Source: Pedobacter sp. (GTDB lineage Bacteria; Bacteroidota; Bacteroidia; Sphingobacteriales; Sphingobacteriaceae). Taken from it: 64,000 bases of DNA. The notes under the pieces are model-generated. The model did no database searches. It was given only the letters and a program-made list of their open reading frames with translations, and was not told the origin of the DNA. A program made the position numbers and the translations under genes. Below are positions 26,010 through 35,343 of this stretch, piece by piece. The stretch covers positions 545,116-609,115 of the forward strand of contig JAVHXV010000001.1 of the NCBI GenBank assembly GCA_031119475.1. Reading direction: 5' to 3'. Position 1 is the first letter of the stretch. Each line of letters begins with the position of its first letter.

Positions 26010-26885
26010 CTAAATTTCTACACTTGCTTTATAAGCTTGGATCGCCTTTAATATGCAATTGGTAATCTCTATCTGTCCAGCCTCAGAATTCATGTAATCT
26101 TCTTCCTGTGCATTACTGATAAATCCGATTTCGGTTAAGATGGCGGGCATTCCCGCACGTGCCAACACTGCGAGGCTTTTTTCTTGCACACCGCGGTTAA
26201 CTCTGCCAACAGCCACATACTCATCCTGCACCAATTTGGCCAACTTTAAGCTCTGTGTACGGAAGGTGTTTTTCATGAGCGACAGGATGATCGCACTTTC
26301 TGGATCGTCAGGGTTGAAGCCATCATAATTTTCCTTATAATTATCTTCCAGAAAGATCGATGCATTTTCCCGTTTGATCGCCGCATCCTGCTCATTGATC
26401 CTGCCACTTCCAGAAACAAACGTTTCTACGCCCCTTGTCGACGTGCTTTTGGCATATCTTGTCTTGTAGATTGGAACTTTTTTGCCTTTCTTTTTTGTAT
26501 AGCCACTAATGTAACGTGTAGCATAAACTGGCATGTCATTACAGTGGATAGAGATAAAGAGATCGGCCTTTGCATTATTGGCCAAGGCAATCCGCTCATA
26601 CAAGGGCACAAATACATCTTCTGTTCGGGTATAGATGACTTTCACATCCTTCATGTTTTCTTCGATCAGCCTACCCAATCTGAGTATCGTTTTTAGGGCT
26701 ACATCTTTTTCGGTAGAATATTCACCTCGCGTACTTCCATCTTTTCCACCGTGACCAGCATCCAATACGATTGTTTTGATTTTGTATTCTTGCGCAAACG
26801 ACTGATTGTCAATTAATAATGTTGATAAAAAAGAAATAAATAGGATCAAAATTGTATTTGACCTGAGCAATGGTATATTTTTCAT
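26010..26885 (-). CDS. N-acetylmuramoyl-L-alanine amidase (Amidase_3), paralogue
   Basis: A 291-residue exported amidase with signal peptide (about 1-31) and Amidase_3 domain. Motifs are IVLDAGHGGKDGSTRG, STEKDVALKTILRLG, DLFISIHCNDMPV and AILTEIGFISNAQEEDYM. Compared with its neighbour at 25193 it has an insertion of roughly 25 residues rich in Lys/Tyr around 125-150 (SGYTKKKGKKVPIYKTRYAK), near the active-site region where regulatory helices sit in some AmiC-type enzymes. The two genes look like a tandem duplication in one operon. Confidence 0.94.
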   Translation of the reverse strand: MKNIPLLRSNTILILFISFLSTLLIDNQSFAQEYKIKTIVLDAGHGGKDGSTRGEYSTEKDVALKTILRLGRLIEENMKDVKVIYTRTEDVFVPLYERIALANNAKADLFISIHCNDMPVYATRYISGYTKKKGKKVPIYKTRYAKSTSTRGVETFVSGSGRINEQDAAIKRENASIFLEDNYKENYDGFNPDDPESAIILSLMKNTFRTQSLKLAKLVQDEYVAVGRVNRGVQEKSLAVLARAGMPAILTEIGFISNAQEEDYMNSEAGQIEITNCILKAIQAYKASVEI

Positions 26886-27028
26886 CTACTTTATACGTTT
26901 GTTTTATTTGTGATGAAGCGGTCACGATTTTAATCATTCAATGATTGATTAGGAAAATCATGACGGTTTCATTAATTTTGAACGTTTTTGGATAAACATT
27001 ATTACAAAAATAACATTCACACACGAAT

Positions 27029-29749
27029 TTGAAACTTTTTAAAACCATCATTTTTACCACCATAACGCTTTTATTAACATTAGTTGGTAAAGAGTCGATG
27101 GCGTTCACTTCGTTTTCGTTTCAACAAGTTCCTGTACTGCAAACTGATTCGGCCAAAAAAGATACGGTCCGCCAGCAGAGAAGGATGCAAAAAAGCACGC
27201 TCGACTCAAAATTGGAATATGCATCGGCCGATTCCAACCGCCTTGATAAAAAGAATGAAATCATGTACCTATATGGCGATGCGAGGGTCATTTATCAGGA
27301 CTTTCAACTTGATGCTGCCTTTATCCGCTATGATTTTAAAAATAGGACTTTTTTTGCAAGAGGTGTAAAGAATGATAAAGGACGATATGTTGGTAGGCCG
27401 ATTTTTAAGATGGGCAGTGAACCAGCTTCTAATGCCGACTCGTTAACCTATAACCTAAATACCCAAAAAGGGATCATCAGCGGTGTGTATACCGAACAGG
27501 AGGGAGGATACTTTACTGGTGGATTGGCCAAAGTGCAGCCAGATGAAGAGGTGCATTCACTCGGACAGACCTTTAGTACCTGTAATCTTCCCGAACCGCA
27601 TTTTGGCATCCATTTTACCAAGGCCATTATCACCAAGAACCAGATCATTACAGGACCTTTCTATATGGAATTTGAGCGGGTGCCATTGCCTTTGGCGCTT
27701 CCTTTTGCCTTTTTTCCCAAGCCCAATAAGAGATCATCAGGCCTGATCCTGCCTACGCCGGGCGAAGACGCCACACGTGGATTTTCGCTTACCAACGGGG
27801 GCTATTACTTGGCCCTAAGTGATTATTGGGATGCCAAGATCACGGGAAATATCTATACCAATGGTTCGTACGATCTCAACCTGGCCACCAATTACATTAA
27901 AAGGTACAAATACAATGGCAATTTTAACCTTTCCTATTCCAGTAACAGGAACGGCTTAGAAGGAACTGCTGCTTATAAGCCCAATAAAGATTTTCATATT
28001 GGATGGACACACGCCCAAAATGCGAATGCCAGGCCGGGAACAACGTTTAGTGCCTCAGTCAATGCGGGTACGAGCAGTTATTTTGGCAATACGGCTGCCA
28101 ATGGTACATATGACTTGAGCAAGATTGCCAGTAATACCATGAGTTCGAGTATCTCCTACGGAAAGGTTTTTGGCGATGGACTTTTTAACTTAACGACTGC
28201 ATTGGCACATAGCCAGGAAACCCGTACCAAAACCGTAACCCTTACTTTGCCAGATGTGAGTTTGAACATGTCGACCATTAGTCCATTGGCCTCAAAAAAT
28301 CTGGTAGGCGAACCCAAATGGTATCAAAAGCTAACCGTAGGCTACAGCATGCAGGCCAGTAACTCGGTAAGTACGACCGAGGATCTGCTTTTTCAAAAAA
28401 ATGGTCTCAAAAGATTTAAAAATGGGGTGCAGCATACCATCCCAATCAGCTTGCCTTTCAATGTACTGCAATATTTAAATTTCAACGCGAGCGTCAATTA
28501 TAATGAGCGATGGTACTTTCAGACGGTACAGCACCGCAATATCAGGTTAGCTAATCGCGATAGTTTGGCCATTGATACGGTGAACGGGTTTAAAAGGGCA
28601 GGCGACTATACCCTGAGCATGGGCATGTCTACTAAATTATATGCTAAAAAGGAGTTTCGCCCGGGTGGCAAGATCCAGGCAATCAGGCATGTAGTTACGC
28701 CATCTTTTAGTTTTTCTTATCGTCCAGATTATACCAAATCAAATTATTTTAAGGATGAGGTATATTATACCAATGATCTTCGTCCTGGAAAGAGCAGGCC
28801 GATCAGCGATGATGACTCCAGGTTTAAATACGATAACTTGGGCGCGCCGATCAGGTACTCAATCTTTGAGCAGGGGCGATATGGTGGGCCAGCGGGAGGA
28901 AAACAGGCCGCCATTGGTTTTTCATTAGATAATAATGTGGAATTGAAAGTGAGGTCTACCGAAGATACAACAGGTACAGGATCGCGCAAAATTCCAATTA
29001 TCCAAGGGCTTAACATCTCAGGATCTTATAATTTTGCCGCTACCGACAACAGGTATCTCTCCCAACTTGTTTTTAGCGGGCGATCACAGTTTACAGATAA
29101 GTTGGGCTTTAACTTTGGGGGCGTACTTAATCCGTATGCCATTAAGGATTCATTGGTAGTTACGCCTGGCCTGCCAGATCAGACTGTATTTTACGAATCG
29201 ACCAGTTATACCTGGAAACAAGGTAAATTGCCAAGGTTGACCAGTTTTAACCTATCTTTCGATTATAGTTTTAATCCGGAAGCCAATAAGAGCAGGGGCA
29301 ACAACATGGAAAACATCAAACAACAAGCTGTTCAATCTGGAAGGACCGCCGAACAGGCAGAACAGTTGGCGGCCATCAGCCGGGATCCAAATGCCTTTGT
29401 TGACTTTAACATCCCATGGAACATCAATATTTCCTATAGTTTCAATTATTCAAATACCCTAAGTTCAAAGTTGACCAGGTCCATCAGCAATACTTTAAAT
29501 TTTAACGGAGATTTTAACCTGACGCCAAAGTGGAAGATCCAGTTCACTTCTGGATACGATTTTAAGGCCAAGAGTATTGCGGGCACGACTTTCCAGATTT
29601 ACCGTGACCTCCACTGCTGGGATTTTAGTGCGCAATGGATTCCTTTTGGTGCCTATCAGAGCTACTCGATCGATATTCGCGTAAAAGCATCAATCTTACA
29701 GGATTTGAAACTGAGCAAACGCAAAGGTTATTATACTCAATATCAATAG
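27029..29749 (+). CDS. lptD: Putative LPS-assembly protein LptD
   Basis: A 906-residue outer-membrane protein. A signal peptide (about 1-25) is followed by an OstA/LptA-like beta-jellyroll region (about 55-190, with YLYGDARVIYQDFQLDAAFI) and a large C-terminal beta-barrel matching Bacteroidota LptD homologues. LptD with LptE inserts LPS into the outer leaflet. The start used is TTG at 27029, because the signal peptide begins there and no ATG is near. The paired cysteines known from E. coli LptD are not obvious. It is followed 9 nt later by the cinA-like gene. Confidence 0.85.
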   Translation: MKLFKTIIFTTITLLLTLVGKESMAFTSFSFQQVPVLQTDSAKKDTVRQQRRMQKSTLDSKLEYASADSNRLDKKNEIMYLYGDARVIYQDFQLDAAFIRYDFKNRTFFARGVKNDKGRYVGRPIFKMGSEPASNADSLTYNLNTQKGIISGVYTEQEGGYFTGGLAKVQPDEEVHSLGQTFSTCNLPEPHFGIHFTKAIITKNQIITGPFYMEFERVPLPLALPFAFFPKPNKRSSGLILPTPGEDATRGFSLTNGGYYLALSDYWDAKITGNIYTNGSYDLNLATNYIKRYKYNGNFNLSYSSNRNGLEGTAAYKPNKDFHIGWTHAQNANARPGTTFSASVNAGTSSYFGNTAANGTYDLSKIASNTMSSSISYGKVFGDGLFNLTTALAHSQETRTKTVTLTLPDVSLNMSTISPLASKNLVGEPKWYQKLTVGYSMQASNSVSTTEDLLFQKNGLKRFKNGVQHTIPISLPFNVLQYLNFNASVNYNERWYFQTVQHRNIRLANRDSLAIDTVNGFKRAGDYTLSMGMSTKLYAKKEFRPGGKIQAIRHVVTPSFSFSYRPDYTKSNYFKDEVYYTNDLRPGKSRPISDDDSRFKYDNLGAPIRYSIFEQGRYGGPAGGKQAAIGFSLDNNVELKVRSTEDTTGTGSRKIPIIQGLNISGSYNFAATDNRYLSQLVFSGRSQFTDKLGFNFGGVLNPYAIKDSLVVTPGLPDQTVFYESTSYTWKQGKLPRLTSFNLSFDYSFNPEANKSRGNNMENIKQQAVQSGRTAEQAEQLAAISRDPNAFVDFNIPWNINISYSFNYSNTLSSKLTRSISNTLNFNGDFNLTPKWKIQFTSGYDFKAKSIAGTTFQIYRDLHCWDFSAQWIPFGAYQSYSIDIRVKASILQDLKLSKRKGYYTQYQ

Positions 29750-29758
29750 ACCATTATT

Positions 29759-31024
29759 ATGCTTGCTGAAATCATTACCATCGGCGATGAAATCTTGATC
29801 GGCCAGGTTGTAGACACAAACTCTGCATGGATGGGCCGCGAACTTAACAAAGTTGGCATCAAGGTCAAACAGATCACTTCGGTCTCAGATGATGCCCAAC
29901 ACATTGTCCAGGCATTGGAAGAAGCTAAGCAGCGGGCTGACGTAATCTTGATAACCGGAGGATTGGGGCCGACAAAGGACGACATTACCAAACTCACGCT
30001 TTCTAAGTATTTTAACATGCCGCTAAGGCGTGATGAAGCTACATTGGCCAATGTAGAAGCTATCTTTGCAAAGTTTAACAGGCCAATGATAGATGTGAAT
30101 ATCCGGCAGGCCGATGTGCCCGATGGTTGCACGGTCATACAGAACAAAAATGGCACGGCCCCATGCATGTGGTTTGAGGTGCAAGGAAAAATCTATGTCT
30201 CTATGCCGGGGGTCCCGTTTGAAATGATGTACCTCATGGAAGATGAAATCCTTCCTCGTTTGAAGAAAACTTTTAGCCTGCCCATCATCATCCATAAAAC
30301 CATCTTAACAACAGGTATCGGCGAATCCTTTTTGGCCCAACAGATCGAAGCGATCGAAAACAGTTTGCCAGTTCATATTAAATTGGCCTATTTGCCAAAA
30401 TTAGGACAGGTACGATTAAGGCTTTCGGCAATTGGTACCAATCAACAGCAATTACAGGATGAAGTGGAGCACTTTGCAGCGCAGATTAGCTCGACAATCG
30501 GTCAATTTGTGGTGGCCGATGAAGATATTCCTTTAGAAAAAGCTATTCTTAACCTGATGCAGTCCGAAAAATTAACCCTTTCATTGGCTGAAAGCTGTAC
30601 TGGAGGTTATATCTCGCACCTTTTTACCCAGCATGCAGGCTCATCTGCAGTATTTAGTGGCGGAGCAATTACCTATTCGAATGACCTGAAAGAGTCAATT
30701 GTTGGTGTACAGCATCACACCTTGACAGCATATGGCGCAGTAAGTGAACAGACCGTACGGGAAATGGCGGCTGGAGCAATTCGTCATTTTAAAACTGATT
30801 ATGCAATTGCAGTAAGTGGAATTGCTGGCCCAGATGGTGGCACACCAGAAAAACCTGTAGGTACTGTATGGATCGCCGTTGCTACCAAGAGTGAAACAAT
30901 CTCCAAATTATTTACTTTCAGCAATAAGCGAATTCAGAACATAGAGCGTTCTGCCACAGCAGCTTTGACCATGCTTTTCAATCTCTTGAAACAAGATTTG
31001 AATAAAGTGCACAAAAAGGCGTAG
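29759..31024 (+). CDS. CinA family nicotinamide-nucleotide amidohydrolase
   Basis: A 421-residue two-domain protein. The N-terminal MoCF/COG1058 domain (about 1-170) contains AEIITIGDEILIGQVVDTNS and VILITGGLGPTKDDITKL, and the C-terminal CinA domain (about 255-415) contains LSLAESCTGGYISHLFTQHA and AVSGIAGPDGGTPEKPVGTV, with the pyrophosphatase and NMN deamidase activities known for the family. It recycles NMN and may be damage- or competence-linked by name only. It lies 9 nt after lptD. Confidence 0.94.
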   Translation: MLAEIITIGDEILIGQVVDTNSAWMGRELNKVGIKVKQITSVSDDAQHIVQALEEAKQRADVILITGGLGPTKDDITKLTLSKYFNMPLRRDEATLANVEAIFAKFNRPMIDVNIRQADVPDGCTVIQNKNGTAPCMWFEVQGKIYVSMPGVPFEMMYLMEDEILPRLKKTFSLPIIIHKTILTTGIGESFLAQQIEAIENSLPVHIKLAYLPKLGQVRLRLSAIGTNQQQLQDEVEHFAAQISSTIGQFVVADEDIPLEKAILNLMQSEKLTLSLAESCTGGYISHLFTQHAGSSAVFSGGAITYSNDLKESIVGVQHHTLTAYGAVSEQTVREMAAGAIRHFKTDYAIAVSGIAGPDGGTPEKPVGTVWIAVATKSETISKLFTFSNKRIQNIERSATAALTMLFNLLKQDLNKVHKKA

Positions 31025-31060
31025 TTTTGCGGCATAACCGAAAATAAACACAGTGATATT

Positions 31061-32404
31061 ATGGCACAATACGAATTATTGTTACCAAAAATGGGAGAGA
31101 GCGTTGCCGAAGCAACCATTATCAAATGGGCCAAGCAACCGGGAGACCAGATCCAACTGGATGATACCATTCTTGAAATCGCTACAGATAAAGTCGACTC
31201 TGAAGTACCTTCACCCGTAGCTGGCAAATTAGTAAAACAGCTCTTTGCCGCAGACGATGTGGTGCAGGTTGGTTCGGTTATTGCCATTATTGAAACGGAA
31301 GGTGCTCAAGATCAGGCTCCGATATTATCGGCAGCAGCTCCTGTCGTGGAAACACCAGCGCCAGCAATTCCAGGTACAGATTTGTTGCCAACTACAGTTC
31401 AGACGGATGATTTCAAAAATACCGATCGTTTTTATTCGCCGTTGGTTAAAAGTATTGCTACGCAAGAAAATGTAAGTATCGAAGAACTTGACCAGATTAA
31501 AGGTAGTGGCGCAGAAGGCCGTTTAACCAAAGATGATCTGCTCAACTATATCAACGAAAAGCGCCAGAGCAGCGCTGCAGTTCCACAGGTGGCGACAAAT
31601 CAGTCGCAACCGCTCACTCAAAATCAACAGCCTACACCGCAACCTGCAAGTGCGGAGCCAGCACAGCCGAAATCGGTATCTGTATCTGGTGGCGATGAGA
31701 TCATCGAAATGGACAGGATGCGTAAGCTGATTGCCGAGCACATGGTCATGAGCAAGCATACTTCGCCCCATGTCACATCATTTGTAGAAGCAGATGTGAC
31801 CAATTTGGTAAAATGGCGGGATAAGGTTAAAAAGACATTTGAACAAAGGGAAAACGAGAAGATCACATTTACACCGATTTTTATAGAAGCCGTAAGCAAG
31901 GCCATTAAAGATTTCCCAATGATCAACGTAACTGTAAACGGAACGCAGATCATTAAAAAGCGTGATATCAATATTGGCATGGCAGCCGCTTTGCCAAGTG
32001 GAAACCTGATTGTACCGGTGATCAAAAATGCAGACCAGCTCAACTTGATCGGATTGACCAAGGCCGTAAATGATCTTGCTTCACGTGCGAGGGCGTCAAA
32101 GCTTAAGCCTGATGAGACCCAAAATGGTACTTTTACCTTAACAAATGTTGGTTCTTTTGGAAATGTAATGGGCACACCGATTATCAACCAGCCTCAAGTG
32201 GCAATCCTGGCAGTCGGGGCTATTAAAAAGAAGCCAGCAGTACTAGAGACCGAATTTGGCGATGTAATTGCCATTCGCCACATGATGTTCCTCTCGTTGT
32301 CCTACGACCATAGGGTAGTAGATGGTGCACTTGGCGGATCATTTGTCCGTCGGGTAGCAGATTACCTCGAAAACTGGGACATCAACAGAGAAATCAGTTC
32401 TTAA
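31061..32404 (+). CDS. 2-oxo acid dehydrogenase E2 component (dihydrolipoamide acyltransferase)
   Basis: A 447-residue E2 protein. Domains are a lipoyl domain (about 3-77, lysine in LEIATDKVDSEVPSPVAG), a Pro/Ala/Gln linker, a peripheral subunit-binding domain (about 124-162, with ENVSIEELDQIKGSGAEGRL), a second linker, and the catalytic core (about 215-445) with LSLSYDHRVVDGALGG. It forms the core of a 2-oxo acid dehydrogenase complex. The single lipoyl domain and sequence style fit a branched-chain or generic E2; E1 and E3 genes are not nearby, so substrate is unclear. Confidence 0.92.
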   Translation: MAQYELLLPKMGESVAEATIIKWAKQPGDQIQLDDTILEIATDKVDSEVPSPVAGKLVKQLFAADDVVQVGSVIAIIETEGAQDQAPILSAAAPVVETPAPAIPGTDLLPTTVQTDDFKNTDRFYSPLVKSIATQENVSIEELDQIKGSGAEGRLTKDDLLNYINEKRQSSAAVPQVATNQSQPLTQNQQPTPQPASAEPAQPKSVSVSGGDEIIEMDRMRKLIAEHMVMSKHTSPHVTSFVEADVTNLVKWRDKVKKTFEQRENEKITFTPIFIEAVSKAIKDFPMINVTVNGTQIIKKRDINIGMAAALPSGNLIVPVIKNADQLNLIGLTKAVNDLASRARASKLKPDETQNGTFTLTNVGSFGNVMGTPIINQPQVAILAVGAIKKKPAVLETEFGDVIAIRHMMFLSLSYDHRVVDGALGGSFVRRVADYLENWDINREISS

Positions 32405-32411
32405 ATAAAGT

Positions 32412-32441
32412 AAAAGCCCCGATTAATACCCGGGGCTTTTT
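32412..32441 (+). terminator. Terminator after the E2 gene
   Basis: AAAGCCCCG (32413-32421) pairs with CGGGGCTTT (32431-32439) across 9 nt, followed by T residues. It lies 8 nt after the stop codon. Confidence 0.92.
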
Positions 32442-32476
32442 ACATTCAAAACAAAACAAAAAAAGTTATCAGTCGG

Positions 32477-32598
32477 CAGTTAATCAGTTAAACAATTAAC
32501 CAGTTAAACAATTGATCAGTTAAACAATTAAACAGTTAAACAATTAAACAGTTAAACAATTAACCAGTTAAACAATTGATCAATTAACCAATTAACCA
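32477..32598. repeat. 16-bp tandem repeat array, seven units
   Basis: CAGTTAAACAATTRAN repeats with an exact 16-bp period starting at 32485, 32501, 32517, 32533, 32549 and 32565, with a diverged unit at 32581 and a partial unit before. Variation is limited to the last two or three bases of each unit (AAC, GAT or AAA). The array runs up to the stop of hom and fills the gap between converging genes. Confidence 0.92.
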
Positions 32599-33840
32599 TC
32601 AATTCGCCAATACGCCCTCTTCGGCTATGGCGGCGATATCTTGTTGGGTATAGATCAATTTGCCGGTCTGGGCAATAAATACATCTTTGTTTAACAGTAA
32701 ATCCCTATTGTCGATCAGGTTTTTTAAGGTAACGCTACCGATTACGTATTTATAGTCATTGCGCGCAAAGCGCTCTGAAATATTTTCAATCTGCAATTTT
32801 TCAACTGTATATTCATGTGCATAGCGCAAATAGACTTCTATGCTCACTTTATCGGTATGGATAAGGCCGTTTTGCTGATTATATTTTTTATATTCATAAC
32901 GGTAGTCATAACGTAGGGCTGCAATATCAGAAAGCACTGCAGCACCTGTTGGATGGCCACCAGCCCCTTTGCCAAAAAAGAACTGCTTGTCGGCAAATGC
33001 AGCTTGCACCGTTACGCCATTGTATTCATTTTCAACATTATAAAGAAAATCATCGGCCTTTACAAACTTAGGCAATACAAAGGTGATGATCTGTTTGGTG
33101 CTGATCTTGCGCGCGGTGGGTACCAATTTGATCTTGTAGTTCTTTTCCCTGGCATATTTGATGTCAGCATCCGAAATATTCTGTATTCCTACATTTAGGA
33201 TACGGTCTGGCTTGATAAACAAACCATAGGCATGCGCGGTCGCAATGGTCAGCTTAAATTTCGGATCATATCCACCAACGTCCAAAATAGGATCAGTTTC
33301 TGCAAAGCCCAAATCTTGTGCTTGTTTCAGTGCCGTGTCGTAGGCCAAACCTTCATTAAAGATTTTGGATAGGATATAGTTTGATGAGCCATTAAAAATC
33401 CCACTGATCCCATGCAGCAATTCATTGTCGTAATATTCTTCCAGGTTTCTAATGATCGGAATACTGCCACAGACAGCGCCTTCATACAATAGGGAAGTGC
33501 CATTTTCTGCCTGCAGCCTCACCAGTTCTTCCAAATGGGTTGCAATCATTTTTTTATTGGCAGAAACAACATGTTTTCCGTTTCTCAAGGCGGTTTTGGC
33601 AATTTTAAAGGCAGCATCTGCATCATCGATCAATTCTACAATGGTATTGATTTCAGGATTGTTCAAGATTTCTTCATGATCTGTCGTGAACAAATGTCCA
33701 TCCAGGCTTCTTTGTTTGCTTGGATTTTTTATGGCAATCTTTACGATCTCCAAATTAAGGTTTTGGCTTCTGATGATGTCGTGCAATCCTTGGCCAACTA
33801 CACCAAATCCAAATAATCCAATTTTAAGTTTCTTGCTCAT
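32599..33840 (-). CDS. hom: Homoserine dehydrogenase
   Basis: A 413-residue NAD(P)-dependent enzyme converting aspartate semialdehyde to homoserine. The nucleotide site KIGLFGFGVVGQGLHDII starts the protein, KHVVSANKKMIATH near residue 90 and LLYEGAVCGSIPIIRNL near 115 line the active site, and GISGIFNGSSNYILSKI near 143 is the substrate region. The C-terminal part (about 330-410) is shorter than a full ACT domain. It lies 44 nt downstream of metX and is expected to be under the same SAM riboswitch. Confidence 0.95.
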   Translation of the reverse strand: MSKKLKIGLFGFGVVGQGLHDIIRSQNLNLEIVKIAIKNPSKQRSLDGHLFTTDHEEILNNPEINTIVELIDDADAAFKIAKTALRNGKHVVSANKKMIATHLEELVRLQAENGTSLLYEGAVCGSIPIIRNLEEYYDNELLHGISGIFNGSSNYILSKIFNEGLAYDTALKQAQDLGFAETDPILDVGGYDPKFKLTIATAHAYGLFIKPDRILNVGIQNISDADIKYAREKNYKIKLVPTARKISTKQIITFVLPKFVKADDFLYNVENEYNGVTVQAAFADKQFFFGKGAGGHPTGAAVLSDIAALRYDYRYEYKKYNQQNGLIHTDKVSIEVYLRYAHEYTVEKLQIENISERFARNDYKYVIGSVTLKNLIDNRDLLLNKDVFIAQTGKLIYTQQDIAAIAEEGVLAN

Positions 33841-33884
33841 AATTAGGGGAGTCTGCTTTCTAAGTTAATAATTGAGAGACGGGT

Positions 33885-34937
33885 CTAGGCCGTTCTCAGT
33901 TTGATGATTTTTTTGTCCCTGCTCTCTTTCAAAAAATTGCCAATAATATTGGTCAGTTTATCGGTTTCGATTAAAAAACCGTCATGACCATAGGCACAAT
34001 TGATGCTTTTGAGCTGCGCATGGGGGATATGGGTAGCTAAAAATTGTTGTTCAGCTATCGGAAAAAGGATATCGTTCTCGATACCGATCACGAGCGTATT
34101 TGATTTTACTTCGGTCAGGGCGTCAGTAATGCTTTTTCTGCCACGGCCTACATTATGGCTGTCCATTGCTTTGCTTAGGTACCAATAACTATAGGCATTA
34201 AACCTTTTGCACAATTTCTCGCCCTGATAGTTTTGGTAGGATGCGGCTCGGTATCCTGATGTCTTCTCATTGGCGCTCTCCAATTGGGTGTCGGCATAGG
34301 CCTGATAAGTCCGATAAGAAAGAAGGGCAATGCTCCTGGCAACTTTGAGGCCCTTAAGGCCTCCATCTGGCCTGTTGGCATAGAAAGTACGGTCCGCTGT
34401 GATGGCGATCCGTTGACTTTCGTTAAAAGCAATCCCCCATGGAGAATGGACAGCATTACTGGCAACGAGGATCAGGTTCTCAATCCCAATGGTTTTGGCC
34501 AACGACCATTCCAAGGCTTGTTGACCGCCTAAAGATCCACCAATTAATACCTTGATCTGGTCAATTTTTAAATGATCGGCCAATATCTGATGTACATTGG
34601 CCATGTCCCGGATCGTAAATTCTGGAAAAGAAAGGTAGTAGGGCTGCCCCGTCACCGGATTTGTGGTCAATGGGTTACTGGTACCGTAATGTGATCCCAA
34701 AATATTCGCACAAACAATAAAATGTTCTTCTGGATTGAACAAGGCGTTGCTTCCAAATAATCCTTTCCACCAATCGAGCACATCGGCATTGGCCGTTAAA
34801 GCGTGGCATGCCCAAATGACATTGTCTTTTTTGGGATTCAGCTTACCATAGGTATGATAGGCAATTTCTAGGTTCCGTAATTTTTTTCCGTTTTCTAGTT
34901 TAAAAATCTTAGGGTATTGATAGGTTGATAAAGACAT
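33885..34937 (-). CDS. metX: Homoserine O-acetyltransferase
   Basis: A 350-residue alpha/beta-hydrolase-fold acyltransferase for methionine synthesis. The nucleophile elbow VLIGGSLGGQQALEWSLA (about residues 127-144) contains the catalytic Ser, GIENDILFPIAEQQ holds the Asp, and INCAYGHDGFLIETDK holds the His. Length and motifs match MetX rather than a generic hydrolase; acetyl versus succinyl specificity cannot be fixed by eye. It is preceded by a long leader with a SAM-I riboswitch and a small ORF, and followed by hom. Confidence 0.95.
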   Translation of the reverse strand: MSLSTYQYPKIFKLENGKKLRNLEIAYHTYGKLNPKKDNVIWACHALTANADVLDWWKGLFGSNALFNPEEHFIVCANILGSHYGTSNPLTTNPVTGQPYYLSFPEFTIRDMANVHQILADHLKIDQIKVLIGGSLGGQQALEWSLAKTIGIENLILVASNAVHSPWGIAFNESQRIAITADRTFYANRPDGGLKGLKVARSIALLSYRTYQAYADTQLESANEKTSGYRAASYQNYQGEKLCKRFNAYSYWYLSKAMDSHNVGRGRKSITDALTEVKSNTLVIGIENDILFPIAEQQFLATHIPHAQLKSINCAYGHDGFLIETDKLTNIIGNFLKESRDKKIIKLRTA

Positions 34938-34996
34938 GTTGTACAGTTGTGATCAAGCTAGATCATGAGTAATTAAAAATGTTGTGATGTGGCGTA

Positions 34997-35012
34997 TCCC
35001 AGTGGGCTGGGA
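34997..35012 (-). other. Small hairpin in the metX leader
   Basis: TCCCAG-TGGG-CTGGGA forms a 6-bp stem between the small upstream ORF and metX. No T run follows within 10 nt, so it is not a clear terminator. It could serve as a translation or RNA-stability element. Confidence 0.4.
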
Positions 35013-35052
35013 CCTTCAAATTGAAAAGAAAAGCAATTGGAAGTTTTTAGGA

Positions 35053-35175
35053 TCAGTGCATGCTACAGCAATGCATGGTTGCACAACAAAATTGATCTAC
35101 TTGAATAGCGGTAAGGCTACTGGGTCTTGAGGTAATGGTCTGGCCAAAAGGCAAATTAGAATTGATTGTATTCAT
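35053..35175 (-). CDS. Putative 40-residue Cys/Met-rich leader peptide (uORF)
   Basis: An ATG-started 41-codon frame lies in the metX leader, beginning 6 nt after the 3' strand of the riboswitch closing stem and ending 115 nt before metX. Its last twelve residues read FCCATMHCCSMH: two Cys-Cys pairs and two Met in the final eleven positions. AAGAAG stands directly before the ATG. A bulged hairpin with arms TGCATTGCT/AGCATGCA (35057-35075) spans the Cys and Met codons. This is not a family I recognise. A regulatory peptide sensing Cys or Met supply is inference; it could also be a chance frame. Confidence 0.5.
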   Translation of the reverse strand: MNTINSNLPFGQTITSRPSSLTAIQVDQFCCATMHCCSMH

Positions 35176-35181
35176 CTTCTT

Positions 35182-35294
35182 AATTTATATTTCCACACAG
35201 CACCATGCTGCCTGGTCAGGAATTGGCACCTTCTCCGCTCGGGAGGGTTGCCAGTGGGTCAAAGAGCCAGTCTCTCGCCACTTCTTTATAAATC
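35182..35294 (-). ncRNA. SAM-I (S-box) riboswitch
   Basis: Read on the minus strand, the conserved S-box blocks appear in order: AAGTGGCGAGAGACTGGCTC, GACCCACTGGCAACC, then GAAGGTGCCAATTCCTGACC. The closing P1 stem is 5' GATTTATA (35294-35287) with 3' TATAAATT (35189-35182). It would bind S-adenosylmethionine and lower expression of metX-hom when SAM is plentiful. No intrinsic terminator is evident just downstream; instead P1 ends 6 nt before a small ORF, which suggests control of translation or of a coupled event. Confidence 0.93.
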
Positions 35295-35343
35295 AATAAC
35301 TTTAGTATTGACTTTTATTTGAACTTGTTGCCAAATAATATTC

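Noticed and set aside
31624..32187. 187-codon frame opposite the E2 gene
   Set aside because: Antisense to the catalytic core of a clear family protein; no homologous features.
32477..32598. Possible CRISPR array
   Set aside because: The 16-bp units follow each other directly with no unique spacers and no cas gene is in the window.
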